Below the pieces are notes generated by a model. It was not told where the DNA came from. It worked only from the letters and a program-made list of their open reading frames with translations, and did no database searches. Both the position numbers and the translations under genes were made by a program. Positions 51,022 to 59,124 of a DNA stretch of 64,000 nt are shown piece by piece. Position 1 is the stretch's first letter. Every line of letters starts with the position of its first letter. Source of the stretch: Haladaptatus litoreus (GTDB lineage Archaea; Halobacteriota; Halobacteria; Halobacteriales; Haladaptataceae); contig NZ_FTNO01000001.1 of assembly GCF_900156425.1 (NCBI RefSeq), positions 1,674,001 through 1,738,000 on the forward strand. Reading direction: 5' to 3'.

Positions 51022-51966
51022 GTGATAGCCGACGCGCTTCGATACCCCGTTTCCGGCGACCGTCCGCGGCGAACGGTCGTCATCGGGCTGCTGCTGAGCG
51101 CGCTCGGCGTGTTCGTGATTCCGATGGTGTTGGCAGTCGGTTACATCGGGCGAGTGCTGGATTCGAGTTCGCGTGGCGAATCCGTTCCCTCGTTCGAAAA
51201 CTGGGACGACCTGTTCGAAAACGGCTTGCTGTCCGGATTCGTTCTCGTCTGTTATGCCGGTATCAGCGTCGCATGCTTCGCCGTAATCGGCCTGTTCTCG
51301 CTATTCCTCGGTGAAATCGGTTTCGGCGGGGCTTTCGTCGGCGTTCTCTTTTTCGTTTTTCTCTCGCTGTTTTTCCTCACCGTAGCGTTACCTGTGTTGG
51401 TTTTCCTCCCTGCGTTGGTGACCCACTTCGTGCGAGAACGGCGGCTACGTGCCGCGCTCGACTGGGGGACGATTCGGTCGGTTTCGTTCGATACGCGGTA
51501 TCTGTGTCGCTGGTTCGTCGGGTGTTGTTTCGTCGGCACGGGGTCGGTCGTTTACACTCTTCTCGGCGGAACCATCGCGATGGGCGTTCTCCTCGGCGAT
51601 TACGGTGATTCGACACTCGTGAGCGCCGTTCAAAGCATCGGTCACCTCGTCGGCGCAGGCATCAACTTCTACTGTCAGGTGGCCGCCGCCTACTGCTTCG
51701 GGCGTGGCTACGCGATGGCAACCGGCCGTCCGGTGACGGACGAACAGCACCGACCCATCCGAATCGAATCCGAACCAATTGGAATCGAACCGAATAGGCG
51801 ACGGATAGAAGAGCGCCGAAACGAGAACCGACGAATGGACGAGGGAGAAAAAGACGACAGAAAAGTCGTCGCGGGCGGCATCGACGAACGGCCCGAATGG
51901 GGGGCGGAAGCCGCGGCGTGGCGGGAACAGCGCAGACGCTCCCGACGGTCGGAAAACGGAGAGTAA
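51022..51966 (+). CDS. DUF4013 membrane protein with charged C-terminal extension
   Basis: This 314-residue protein starts at a GTG (MIADALRYPVSGDRPRRTVV). The DUF4013 core is visible as VLAVGYIGRVLDSSSRGESV, PSFENWDDLFENGLLSGFVL and WGTIRSVSFDTRYLCRWFVG, with about six membrane helices. After residue 240 comes a hydrophilic tail rich in Arg and Glu (ERRNENRRMDEGEKDDRKVV), which the neighbouring paralogues lack. It is the middle member of the DUF4013 trio and converges on the third. Confidence 0.85.
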   Translation: MIADALRYPVSGDRPRRTVVIGLLLSALGVFVIPMVLAVGYIGRVLDSSSRGESVPSFENWDDLFENGLLSGFVLVCYAGISVACFAVIGLFSLFLGEIGFGGAFVGVLFFVFLSLFFLTVALPVLVFLPALVTHFVRERRLRAALDWGTIRSVSFDTRYLCRWFVGCCFVGTGSVVYTLLGGTIAMGVLLGDYGDSTLVSAVQSIGHLVGAGINFYCQVAAAYCFGRGYAMATGRPVTDEQHRPIRIESEPIGIEPNRRRIEERRNENRRMDEGEKDDRKVVAGGIDERPEWGAEAAAWREQRRRSRRSENGE

Positions 51967-51978
51967 AAAAAGCGGTTT

Positions 51979-52685
51979 TCAGTTCGCGAACGATACGTTC
52001 GTTTCCGGCGGCTGATTTTGCTGGTTTTGTGTCGTCTCCTTGAATGCGAGGCCGAACATGTAGCTTCCGGCGAGGTAGACCCAGAACATGACGAACGGGT
52101 AGAACACGTAGCCGAGGCCGAGCGTGAAGAAGGAGACGATGGTAAACACGATGCCAACGGCCATGAAGATGAAGAACGAAAACAGCGCGCCGAAGAAGTA
52201 TTTCTTGGTAGTTACGACTGGTTTGAGCGTCTCGAAGTCGAACGCCGAACCCATCTTTCCGGTTCGTCCGAGATTCGTGTAGGCCGCCGGGATGATGTAC
52301 GCAATTGGCAGTGAGAGGAAGAATCCAACCAGCACGCCGACGAGGGAGACGATACCCAAACCGGCACCCAATCCGCTCGTGTCCGTGCTACCTGCGCCGC
52401 TGAGTCCGACGACGAGCGACACGATGATGATGAGAGTCGGGACAATCGTGTAGGCAATGTTGACGACGAACGATTTCAGACCCAGCACGAGCAGGTTACC
52501 CCAATCCTCGAACGCCGGAAGCACTTCTTCACCGCGCGAAACGGCGGCCAGCGTCTCGATGACGTAGCCCATCGCGATAAATCCGAGAATGATGAAAATG
52601 GAAAAAACAACAGGACGCCGCCGATGAGCAACCGTGCGAGGCCGTTGTCCCCTTTCGTTGGATACGATAATGCGTCTTCTAACAT
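51979..52685 (-). pseudogene. DUF4013 membrane protein gene with a one-base frameshift
   Basis: The start (MLEDALSYPTKGDNGLARLL, from 52685) and the rest (GYVIETLAAVSRGEEVLPAF, with FEDWG and the DUF4013 core) are in different frames. The break falls in a run of six A on the plus strand (52602-52607); a seventh would restore LLFFSIFIILGFIAMGYVIE. Everything else looks intact over about 235 residues, with no further stops. So it is a fresh mutation, a sequencing error in a homopolymer, or a slippage-controlled gene. It is the third DUF4013 paralogue of the cluster. Confidence 0.8.
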
Positions 52686-52798
52686 ACCAGATGGTATATC
52701 AGATGGGTCGCATTTAAGCCTGTCTGATAGCTTCCAAACCGCACGACCGAACGCTCCGAATAGCAGGGCACTTATCATCGGAAAACGCAGTTTCAGCC

Positions 52799-53884
52799 AT
52801 GCAGATACACGACCGAACGTCCCTCGACGGGAACCGCGAGCGAATCACGCTCGTTCCCGAGAGTCTGGACGACCTTTGGCATCTCACCTATCTTCTCGAA
52901 CCGGGTGACAGCGTCGCAGGCGACACCACCCGGCGCATACAGCGCGCGGACGACCAGATGCGCGACACGGGCGGCGAGCGAGAACACATGCACATCACGC
53001 TCGACGTGGAGGACGTCGAGTTTCATCGGTTCGCCAACCGCGTTCGCGTCGGCGGCGTTATCACGGACTGTTCGAGAGAAGACCAGTTGGGCCTACATCA
53101 CACGATAAACGTCGAAGAACGAGACAAGATATCCATCGAGAAGGAGTGGAAACGCGACCAGTTGGACAGACTGGACGACGCCGTGGAAGCGACCGAAAAC
53201 CCGGATGTCGCCATCGCCACGGTGGAGGAAGGTCAAGCCCACATTCACACCGTCGCGCAGTACGGCGCCGACGAGTACACATCGTTCACCGGAACGACTG
53301 GCAAAGGCGAGTACGCGGGCGGTCGAACCGAACTGTTCGAGCAGTTGGCGTCGGCGCTGTCCCACCTCGACGTGGACGCAATCATCCTCGCCGGGCCGGG
53401 GTTCACGAAACAGGACGCTTACGACCACATCGCGGAGAACTATTCCGAGTTGACCGACCTTATCACGCAAGTAGACGTGAGTGCGGTCGGCGACAGGGGT
53501 GTCCACGAAGTGCTGAAACGCGGTGCCGTCGCCGAGGTACAAGAAGAAACGCGAATCGGCGAAGAAGCGGAACTCATCGACGAACTGATGCGGCGAATGG
53601 CGGAGGGTGCGAAAGCCGCCTACGGTATCGAGGAGGTAGCGAAAGCCGCCGACTTCGGTGCGGTCGAACGCCTACTCGTGCTGGACGAACGTCTGCGAAA
53701 GGAGCGCGGCGCGCTCGGCGAGGACGAAGCGGGCGGCGAGTGGGCTATCGACGTGAACGAGGTCATCACCGACGTAGAGAGGAAAGGCGGGGACGTGACT
53801 GTCTTTTCCCACGAATTCGCGCCGGGCGAGCAGTTGTCGAACCTCGGCGGAATCGCGGCTTTGCTCCGCTACCGATTAGAGTAA
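52799..53884 (+). CDS. pelA: Pelota (Dom34), ribosome rescue / mRNA surveillance
   Basis: This 361-residue protein is archaeal pelota, an eRF1-like factor that enters the empty A site of stalled ribosomes with aEF1A and, with ABCE1, splits the subunits. Domain A is [20 protein letters not shown] through about residue 130. The central domain lacks a GGQ motif, as expected for pelota. The C-terminal domain contains [20 protein letters not shown], with [11 protein letters not shown], and [20 protein letters not shown]. With rqcH 2.7 kb upstream, both ribosome-rescue factors share this neighbourhood. Its 3' end overlaps the next gene by 16 bp. Confidence 0.96.
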   Translation: MQIHDRTSLDGNRERITLVPESLDDLWHLTYLLEPGDSVAGDTTRRIQRADDQMRDTGGEREHMHITLDVEDVEFHRFANRVRVGGVITDCSREDQLGLHHTINVEERDKISIEKEWKRDQLDRLDDAVEATENPDVAIATVEEGQAHIHTVAQYGADEYTSFTGTTGKGEYAGGRTELFEQLASALSHLDVDAIILAGPGFTKQDAYDHIAENYSELTDLITQVDVSAVGDRGVHEVLKRGAVAEVQEETRIGEEAELIDELMRRMAEGAKAAYGIEEVAKAADFGAVERLLVLDERLRKERGALGEDEAGGEWAIDVNEVITDVERKGGDVTVFSHEFAPGEQLSNLGGIAALLRYRLE

Positions 53885-54081
53885 TTTCGACGATAGACGT
53901 ACAGCATGAGTCCCGCGAGACCGAGAAAGCCAACAGCGATTCCTCGTGCAATCGGGTGATTGTGCTCGCGGCGGGCCGAATCCCAGTAGACGTAGTAGCC
54001 GACGGTCGGCCAGAAAACCAACAGATAGAGGACGATTCGAATCACTGCGCCGTTTCCGGCAGTCAGGGTTTGGGCGTCCAT
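53869..54081 (-). CDS. Small two-helix membrane protein
   Basis: This 70-residue protein starts [20 protein letters not shown]. Two helices (about residues 13-29 and 46-62) flank a charged loop [16 protein letters not shown], and the end RRNYSNR is basic. It overlaps the 3' end of pelota by 16 bp in tail-to-tail orientation. Similar small proteins with the same layout occur in haloarchaea; no role is known. Confidence 0.65.
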   Translation of the reverse strand: MDAQTLTAGNGAVIRIVLYLLVFWPTVGYYVYWDSARREHNHPIARGIAVGFLGLAGLMLYVYRRNYSNR

Positions 54082-54164
54082 TCGTTACAGTACGACAGAC
54101 AGTATCATATTGTTTTTCCATCGGCAGGAACGTTTAACCGAAATCCGAACCAAATTTCGGCTCA

Positions 54165-54758
54165 ATGTGGCTGTATCTGGTGGGGAAGTTAGCCATCGTG
54201 GCGGTGTACTATCTCGTCAGACTGGTTCCAGTCGTCGGCCTCAAACTCTCCGACAGGTACGAACACGAACTGTTCGGCCCGCTGGTTGACGACCTCTCCG
54301 TCGCCGACGTTCGCGCGGAGCGAAATGGGGAGTCCGGGAGCGACAGCGATTCGCATCAGTCTGGTCGCTCCGTCGTTGTCGAACTAGGGTTCGACAACGA
54401 CAGCACGCTCGATGCGCGAATCATCGGCGGAACGATTCGATTCGGTCACACGGAGGGCGGCGAAACGGCCTGTAATCTCGTCTGGACGGACGATTTCGAC
54501 TCGCTTCCGAAAAACATCGGAACGTCCAAAATCGAGTCGGAGGGTTCCGGAACCCTCCGACTCGAACGTCGGTTCGACGGCGACGAACTGCATGTGGATG
54601 GGGAACTTCGTTTGCGACGAATCGTGACGATTCGTGACCGGGAACTGCCGTTCGGTGTCACCAGTTTCACCGTGCCCGAGCAGGTGATTCACGTCGGAGG
54701 AGACAGCGAGAAATCGGATGCTGAAGCGAAACCGCGAGAGAGCACGGTCGAGCGGTAG
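54165..54758 (+). CDS. Membrane-anchored beta-domain protein, hypothetical
   Basis: This 197-residue protein starts MWLYLVGKLAIVAVYYLVRL. One N-terminal hydrophobic segment (about residues 3-28) precedes a soluble, beta-rich domain. SVVVELGFDNDSTLDARIIG and ELRLRRIVTIRDRELPFGVT suggest an immunoglobulin-like or LEA-type fold outside or at the membrane. In the DNA a 34-bp perfect palindrome (54532-54565) codes for part of SKIESEGSGTLRLERRF, which looks like an in-frame insertion in a loop. Family not recognised. Confidence 0.65.
   Translation: MWLYLVGKLAIVAVYYLVRLVPVVGLKLSDRYEHELFGPLVDDLSVADVRAERNGESGSDSDSHQSGRSVVVELGFDNDSTLDARIIGGTIRFGHTEGGETACNLVWTDDFDSLPKNIGTSKIESEGSGTLRLERRFDGDELHVDGELRLRRIVTIRDRELPFGVTSFTVPEQVIHVGGDSEKSDAEAKPRESTVER
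54532..54565. repeat. 34-bp perfect palindrome inside a gene, no loop
   Basis: TCGAGTCGGAGGGTTCC (54532-54548) is followed directly by its exact reverse complement GGAACCCTCCGACTCGA (54549-54565). It is in frame and codes for Glu/Ser/Gly/Thr/Leu/Arg residues. It is the longest perfect palindrome I found in the window. Confidence 0.9.
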
Positions 54759-54785
54759 ATAACCCCGGACGAAGAAAAACCGCGA

Positions 54786-55517
54786 TTAGATTTCGACCGA
54801 AAACAGGTCTTCCGCGAATCGAACGTCGCCGTCGTAGTTCTTCGCAACCGAGGACACCATGGCCTCGTGTTTGCCGTCAGTGTGCGGATAGAGATGGGTC
54901 AGATACACCCGTTCGATGTCCACACCGGAAAGCGCCTCGCCGAGTTGTGTCGGCGTCGGGTGGTTCGCTACGTCCACCTCGTCGGGGAACGAACAGTCGT
55001 GGACGAGGACGGAACAGCCGTCCGCGAACGTTGTGAGTCCCGAAAACGCCTCGCTGTCGCCGCTAAAAGTAAAATCGTCGCCGAATCGGTAGGCGAGGCA
55101 GGGCATCGAATGTCGTGCTTCGAAGCCTTCCACGTCGAATCCCGCGACGGAAAACTCCTGTGCGCCGACTTCGCGGATTTGGAGTTCGACCCGGCCGTCG
55201 AGATAGTCGTGAACCGAGAGCAGGCCGTCGAGCAGGGCTTTCGTGCCCTTCGGACCGACGACTTCGAGATGTTCTTCCCCCGAAAGCCAGCGGGCTTTGA
55301 GCAGCGGGAGGAGGTCTGAGACGTGGTCTACGTGGTGGTGAGTCAGCAGAACGGTAGAGATGTTTTCGTAACCGATTCCCGACTGCTGAAGGCGGTGGAG
55401 GACGCCACTGCCACAGTCCACGAGGAGGCGATTTCCGTCGTCTTCGACGACGAGGCCGGTTTGAAACCGCTCGCCGGTCGGCATCGCGCTTCCCGTGCCG
55501 AGGAATGTGACTCGCAT
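54786..55517 (-). CDS. MBL-fold metallo-hydrolase (RNase Z-like)
   Basis: This 243-residue protein starts MRVTFLGTGSAMPTGERFQT. The metal motif HxHxDH is seen in VLLTHHHVDHVSDLLPLLKA (about residues 60-66), followed by the Asp in FTFSGDSEAFSG and His positions in VLVHDCSFPDE and VYLTHLYPHTDGKHEA. Overall it is closest to the RNase Z/ElaC-like or phosphodiesterase branch of the metallo-beta-lactamase fold. Without the exosite arm of true tRNase Z it may act on another phosphodiester. It is convergent with the beta-domain protein. Confidence 0.88.
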   Translation of the reverse strand: MRVTFLGTGSAMPTGERFQTGLVVEDDGNRLLVDCGSGVLHRLQQSGIGYENISTVLLTHHHVDHVSDLLPLLKARWLSGEEHLEVVGPKGTKALLDGLLSVHDYLDGRVELQIREVGAQEFSVAGFDVEGFEARHSMPCLAYRFGDDFTFSGDSEAFSGLTTFADGCSVLVHDCSFPDEVDVANHPTPTQLGEALSGVDIERVYLTHLYPHTDGKHEAMVSSVAKNYDGDVRFAEDLFSVEI

Positions 55518-55635
55518 GTGTGGAGTCCCGTGCGGGAGGGTGAAAAAGGTTCAGCCGTGCTGGAAGGTAACGTTGGGCGTCGGCTCGAGGGAGTCGCGCC
55601 ACTAACGATTTGCATTTGCCGGCCGTCTTTCAGCC

Positions 55636-56055
55636 ATGCAGAACGAGGTTCGCGTCGAACGGGATTCCAACGGACGCTATCTCGCGGTTTCGCGCGAAAT
55701 CGACGCCTCGGCGGAGCGCGTCTGGGACGTGCTGACCGATACGGCCTGTTGGCCGGAATGGGGGCCATCGGTGTGGGCGGTGGAGTGTGCCGATAGAACC
55801 ATTCGACTTGGTTCGAGCGGGAGAATCAAAACGCCGTTCGGACTCGAACTGCCCTTCGAAATCACGACCTACGACGAGTTCTACTGGTCGTGGGATGTCG
55901 CAGGGCTTCCAGCAACGGGCCATCGAGTGGAAGAGCTGGCCGACCGAAACGGCTGTCGCGTCGTGTTCTCCCTCCCGCTTTTCGCGGTGGGCTACGTCCC
56001 GGTCTGCCAGCGCGCGCTCTCCCGAATCGACCGACTCGCCGACGAGGGTATATGA
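55636..56055 (+). CDS. SRPBCC-family (START-like) protein
   Basis: This 139-residue protein matches the polyketide cyclase/SRPBCC helix-grip fold. VSREIDASAERVWDVLTDTA with CWPEWGPSV is the N-terminal helix and first strands, and the C-terminal long helix reads VPVCQRALSRIDRLADEG. Such proteins bind hydrophobic ligands in a deep cavity. Ligand and role are unknown. The ATG at 55636 gives a typical N-terminus. It precedes the Lhr-type helicase by 114 bp. Confidence 0.86.
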   Translation: MQNEVRVERDSNGRYLAVSREIDASAERVWDVLTDTACWPEWGPSVWAVECADRTIRLGSSGRIKTPFGLELPFEITTYDEFYWSWDVAGLPATGHRVEELADRNGCRVVFSLPLFAVGYVPVCQRALSRIDRLADEGI

Positions 56056-56169
56056 GTGATAACGGAACCACTCCGGATTACCAGATGGCCCTCACGCTCC
56101 GAACAGACGGATTTCACTTTCACTCCGCTGGCATAACCCTCTTTGTCGCCCGCTTCCAATCCGGAACAA

Positions 56170-58995
56170 ATGGATGGGAGAACGCTGTTGGCCCGCGAGG
56201 GGGTAGAGTTCGACCCGGAATCGGTCGAACTCGCGGACGAGGATGTGTTGGCCCTTCTCGAACCGGCAGTCAGAGAGTGGTGGGTCGAAGCGTTCGGCGA
56301 GTTCGTCCCCGAAAACGGCGGGTTCTTCACGCCGCCACAGCGCGACGCGATTCCGCTGATTCACGAGCGGGAAAACGCTCTCATCGCCTCCCCGACTGGA
56401 AGCGGGAAAACACTCGCCTCCTTTACCGCGATTCTGAACGAACTGTTTCGCCGGGAGCGCGAATCCGGACTCGAAAACTCGGTGTACTGTCTCTACGTTT
56501 CCCCGCTGAAATCACTGGCGAACGACATCCACAGAAATCTCGAAGTGCCGCTGTCGGGCATCCGGGAAAAGATGGCGAGCGACGATTTGGTTGGAGAATG
56601 CGAAGAATCGGCGGCGAGTGCCGCCGATTCTTCCGACTCAGACAGCATCGACGACGCTTCAGACACCATCTCGCCAGTAAGCGAGGTTCGCCACGCGATT
56701 CGACACGGCGACACGGATTCTTCTGCACGACAGAAGATGCTAAAGGAGACGCCGCACATCCTCAACACGACGCCGGAAACCCTCGCCATTCTGCTCAATT
56801 CGCCGAAATTCAAGGAAAAGCTCAGAACCGTCGAATACGTCGTGGTGGACGAAATCCACAGCCTCGCGGACGGAAAAAGAGGGACGCATCTGTCTGTCAG
56901 TTTGGAACGACTCGAAAATCTCGCACAGGACTCCCCGACGAGAATCGGCTGTTCTGCGACTGTCGAACCGCTTTCGGACATCGCGGAGTTTCTGGTCGGT
57001 CGAAAGTCGCCCGGTGGAGAGAGTCGGGAGTACGAAATCGTGGACACGCGATTCGTCCGCGAATTCGACCTCGAACTGCACTCCCCGACGGACGACCTCA
57101 TCCACACGTCTCGGGAAACCGTCCAAGACCGGTTTTACCACCAACTGAACGACCTCATCCGAAACCACACGAACACGTTGGTTTTCACCAACACGCGCTC
57201 CGGCGCGGAGCGCGTGTTACAGAACCTCCGCGAGCAGTTCGACGGCTACGACGAGGACAATTCTGGCTGTCACCACGGCAGTCTCTCAAAGGAGGCCCGC
57301 CAGCGAATCGAGGGGCGATTGAAAGACGGCGACTTGGACGTGGTGACGACTTCCACGAGCCTCGAACTCGGTATCGACATGCCCCACGTCGATTTGGTGG
57401 TGCAGATCGGCTCCCCGAAAAGCGTCGCCTCCCTGCTCCAGCGCGTCGGACGCGCAGGCCACCAACTCGGGCAGACGGTTACTGGCCGAGTTATCGCCCT
57501 CGACAGGGACGAACTGATAGAGTGTGCGGTCATGCTGAAGAAGGCTGAAGCGGGCTTCGTAGACCGCGTGTTCGTCCCCGAGCAGGCACAGGACGTGGCG
57601 GCCCAGCACGTCTACGGGATGGCAATCAACGAAATTCGGCCCGAGAGCGAACTGAAAGCCACGCTCCAGCGAGCCTACCCCTACCGAAACTACGACGACG
57701 AGCAGTGGGAATCACTTCTTCGTTATCTGACCGCGGACTACGACGGACTCGAGGACAAAAACGTCTACGCGAAGGTCTGGCGCGACGGCAACGACCCGCC
57801 GGACGGCGAGTACCACTATCCGGAGTATCCGGTCGATGAAATGCTGATGGGAAAGCGCGGCCGACTCGCCCGCGTAATCTACATGACCAACATCGGGACG
57901 ATACCGGATTCGTTTTCCTGCGACGTGGTCACCCGGGCCGACAACGAGTGGGTCGGCGACTTGGACGAGAATTACCTCGACACGCTCGAAAAGGGCGACG
58001 TGTTCGTCCTCGGCGGCCAGCATTTCGAATACCGATACCGCCGCGGGTCGAAGGTGTACGCCGACCGAACCAACGCCCGCCCGACGGTCCCTTCGTGGTT
58101 TTCCGAGCGACTGCCGCTTTCCTACGACCTCGGACGGGAAATCGCCGCCTTTCAGGGTGAACTCCTCTCGCGACTGTCCGACCGCGGCAAACCGGCGGTT
58201 CGGGTGTGGCTTCGGGGGTTCCCGCTGGACGAAAATAGCGTCCGCGCAATCGCCCGAATGTTCGACGAGCAGGTTCGCTACGCCGGTTCCGAAAGCGTCA
58301 GCACCGAAACCCGTCTCGCGGTCGAAATCGAGATGGACAGAGACGAGTACAAACGCCATTACTACGTTCACTCGAACTACGGACGAAAGTTCAACGACGG
58401 CCTCTCCCGTGTCGTCGCCTACCGGTGCGCCCAGTCGGCAAACACCAACGTCACGGTGGCGGTCGCGGACAACGGCTTTACCGTCTCCATGCCGCTGAAC
58501 AGAAAGGTGGACGTTCCGGCCATCCTCCGCGATATTTCGCCGGACGAACTGCGCGAGGACTTGCGATCTGCGCTCTCCGGCACCGACCTACTCCAGCGCT
58601 ATTTCCGCATCAACGCCACGCGCTCGCTGATGATTCTCAAACGCTACAAAGGATACGAGAAATCCGCCAGCGAGCAACAGGTGTCGAGCGAGATGCTGCT
58701 CGGCTTTGCGGACGAGTTGGACGAGTTCGCCGTCATAGAGGAGACGTATCGGGAAATCATCGAGGACAAACTCGCGCTCTCCGCCGTCGAGGAAATCCTC
58801 GGAAAAATACAGGCGGGCGAAATCGAGGTCGCCCAACACCGGGTGCAGTCCCCGACACCGCGCGCGTTCGGCCTCGCAACGCTGATGGCGAGCGACGTGG
58901 TGCTCGCGGAGGACGAAAGCGCGGTATTACAGGAGTTCCACGAGCGCGTGTTGGAGCGAATCGAGGACGGAGGGGGAATTGCCGGAACGGATTGA
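56170..58995 (+). CDS. Lhr-type superfamily 2 DEAD/H helicase
   Basis: This 941-residue protein is a large helicase-related (Lhr) enzyme of superfamily 2. Walker A is ASPTGSGKTLASFTAIL (about residues 75-91), motif II is VVVDEIHSLADGKRGTHL, motif IV is FTNTRSGAERVLQNL and motif VI is LLQRVGRAGHQLGQTVTGR. The winged-helix and Lhr core domains occupy the C-terminal half. Family members unwind DNA or RNA-DNA hybrids and are tied to repair. Between motifs Ia and Ib a Ser/Asp-rich insertion contains a 14-bp perfect DNA hairpin. The ATG at 56170 is preceded by a TATA-like GCATAACCC at 56132-56140. Confidence 0.93.
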   Translation: MDGRTLLAREGVEFDPESVELADEDVLALLEPAVREWWVEAFGEFVPENGGFFTPPQRDAIPLIHERENALIASPTGSGKTLASFTAILNELFRRERESGLENSVYCLYVSPLKSLANDIHRNLEVPLSGIREKMASDDLVGECEESAASAADSSDSDSIDDASDTISPVSEVRHAIRHGDTDSSARQKMLKETPHILNTTPETLAILLNSPKFKEKLRTVEYVVVDEIHSLADGKRGTHLSVSLERLENLAQDSPTRIGCSATVEPLSDIAEFLVGRKSPGGESREYEIVDTRFVREFDLELHSPTDDLIHTSRETVQDRFYHQLNDLIRNHTNTLVFTNTRSGAERVLQNLREQFDGYDEDNSGCHHGSLSKEARQRIEGRLKDGDLDVVTTSTSLELGIDMPHVDLVVQIGSPKSVASLLQRVGRAGHQLGQTVTGRVIALDRDELIECAVMLKKAEAGFVDRVFVPEQAQDVAAQHVYGMAINEIRPESELKATLQRAYPYRNYDDEQWESLLRYLTADYDGLEDKNVYAKVWRDGNDPPDGEYHYPEYPVDEMLMGKRGRLARVIYMTNIGTIPDSFSCDVVTRADNEWVGDLDENYLDTLEKGDVFVLGGQHFEYRYRRGSKVYADRTNARPTVPSWFSERLPLSYDLGREIAAFQGELLSRLSDRGKPAVRVWLRGFPLDENSVRAIARMFDEQVRYAGSESVSTETRLAVEIEMDRDEYKRHYYVHSNYGRKFNDGLSRVVAYRCAQSANTNVTVAVADNGFTVSMPLNRKVDVPAILRDISPDELREDLRSALSGTDLLQRYFRINATRSLMILKRYKGYEKSASEQQVSSEMLLGFADELDEFAVIEETYREIIEDKLALSAVEEILGKIQAGEIEVAQHRVQSPTPRAFGLATLMASDVVLAEDESAVLQEFHERVLERIEDGGGIAGTD
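56602..56633. repeat. Perfect 14-bp inverted repeat inside the Lhr gene (insertion region)
   Basis: GAAGAATCGGCGGC (56602-56615) and GCCGCCGATTCTTC (56620-56633) are exact reverse complements around GAGT. It codes for EESAASAADSS, a Ser/Ala/Asp-rich insertion that is probably not needed for the helicase fold. Confidence 0.88.
57190..57218. repeat. Perfect 12-bp inverted repeat inside the Lhr gene (motif IV)
   Basis: AACACGCGCTCC (57190-57201) and GGAGCGCGTGTT (57207-57218) are exact reverse complements around a 5-nt loop. It codes for NTRSGAERV, the conserved helicase motif IV region, so the symmetry is made within constrained codons. Confidence 0.82.
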
Positions 58996-59124
58996 GAAAC
59001 GAAGCGCCGACACGAGGACAAAGGAGTCGGTCGAAACGAGGATACCACAAGGGATATCGATATAAATTGTATTCGAAACGGCCAAAAGAATAATCCTAAT
59101 GGATTCAATTGGGTGTGGTTAGCA

